In this document: positions 6,502 through 6,516 of the stretch, one piece after another
Layout of the letters: each line of letters opens with the position of its first letter
How positions within the stretch are numbered: the stretch's first letter is position 1
NCBI GenBank assembly: GCA_025351545.1
Contig: JANXVQ010000810.1
Coordinates: 1 to 6,516, forward strand
DNA length: 6,516 nt
Direction of reading: 5' to 3'
Source: Spirosoma sp.
Lineage (GTDB): Bacteria; Bacteroidota; Bacteroidia; Cytophagales; Spirosomataceae
Notes under the pieces: generated by a model
What the model was told of the DNA's origin: nothing
Seen by the model: the letters and a program-made list of their open reading frames with translations, nothing else
Databases searched by the model: none
Position numbers and translations under genes: made by a program

Positions 6502-6516
6502 TAATCAATAATAGCC

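Noticed and set aside
6502..6516. Terminator after the MBOAT gene
   Set aside because: Only 15 A/T-rich bases remain and no inverted repeat can be seen.

Overview
The window carries six co-directional (+ strand) protein genes and no RNA genes, mobile elements or CRISPR. It looks like an internal piece of a cell-surface glycan assembly or modification locus. Base composition is moderate, Shine-Dalgarno sequences are almost absent, and two intergenic gaps contain exact TAnnTTTG motifs, the -7 element of Bacteroidota promoters. Together with the protein families this suggests a Bacteroidota genome, probably Cytophagales of the Spirosoma type. That placement is inference from style; no taxonomic marker gene is present.

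Layout: (1) 1-279, the C-terminal end of a larger protein cut by the window edge, probably a polytopic membrane protein. (2) 287-1024, a soluble family-2 glycosyltransferase with the hallmarks of dolichyl/polyprenyl-phosphate glucose synthases (ALG5 type). (3) 1035-2774, a 579-residue polytopic membrane protein of unknown function with an acidic WMDDID motif and an NNEHR motif after its first membrane helix, reminiscent of GT-C type transferases. (4) 2854-3837, a GtrB/DPM1-like polyprenyl-phosphate glycosyltransferase with two C-terminal membrane helices and a TTG start. (5) 3885-4859, a divergent paralogue of gene 4 with altered GT-A motifs. (6) 4969-6501, a complete AlgI-type MBOAT O-acyltransferase with both conserved histidines.

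Genes 1-3 are packed with 7 and 10 bp gaps and probably form one transcript. Genes 4, 5 and 6 are separated by gaps of 79, 47 and 109 bp, the first two holding candidate promoters. A working model (inference) is that the GT2 enzymes load sugars onto a polyprenyl phosphate at the cytoplasmic face, that the multispanning proteins of types 1 and 3 use the lipid-linked sugars on the outer face of the inner membrane, and that the MBOAT protein O-acylates the exported glycan. No flippase of the GtrA type and no SGNH/AlgJ-type acyltransfer partner lies inside the window; either could be just outside it.

This is recognisable glycan machinery and not an obviously unprecedented system. The least characterised parts are the 579-residue membrane protein and the divergent second GT2 of the adjacent pair.
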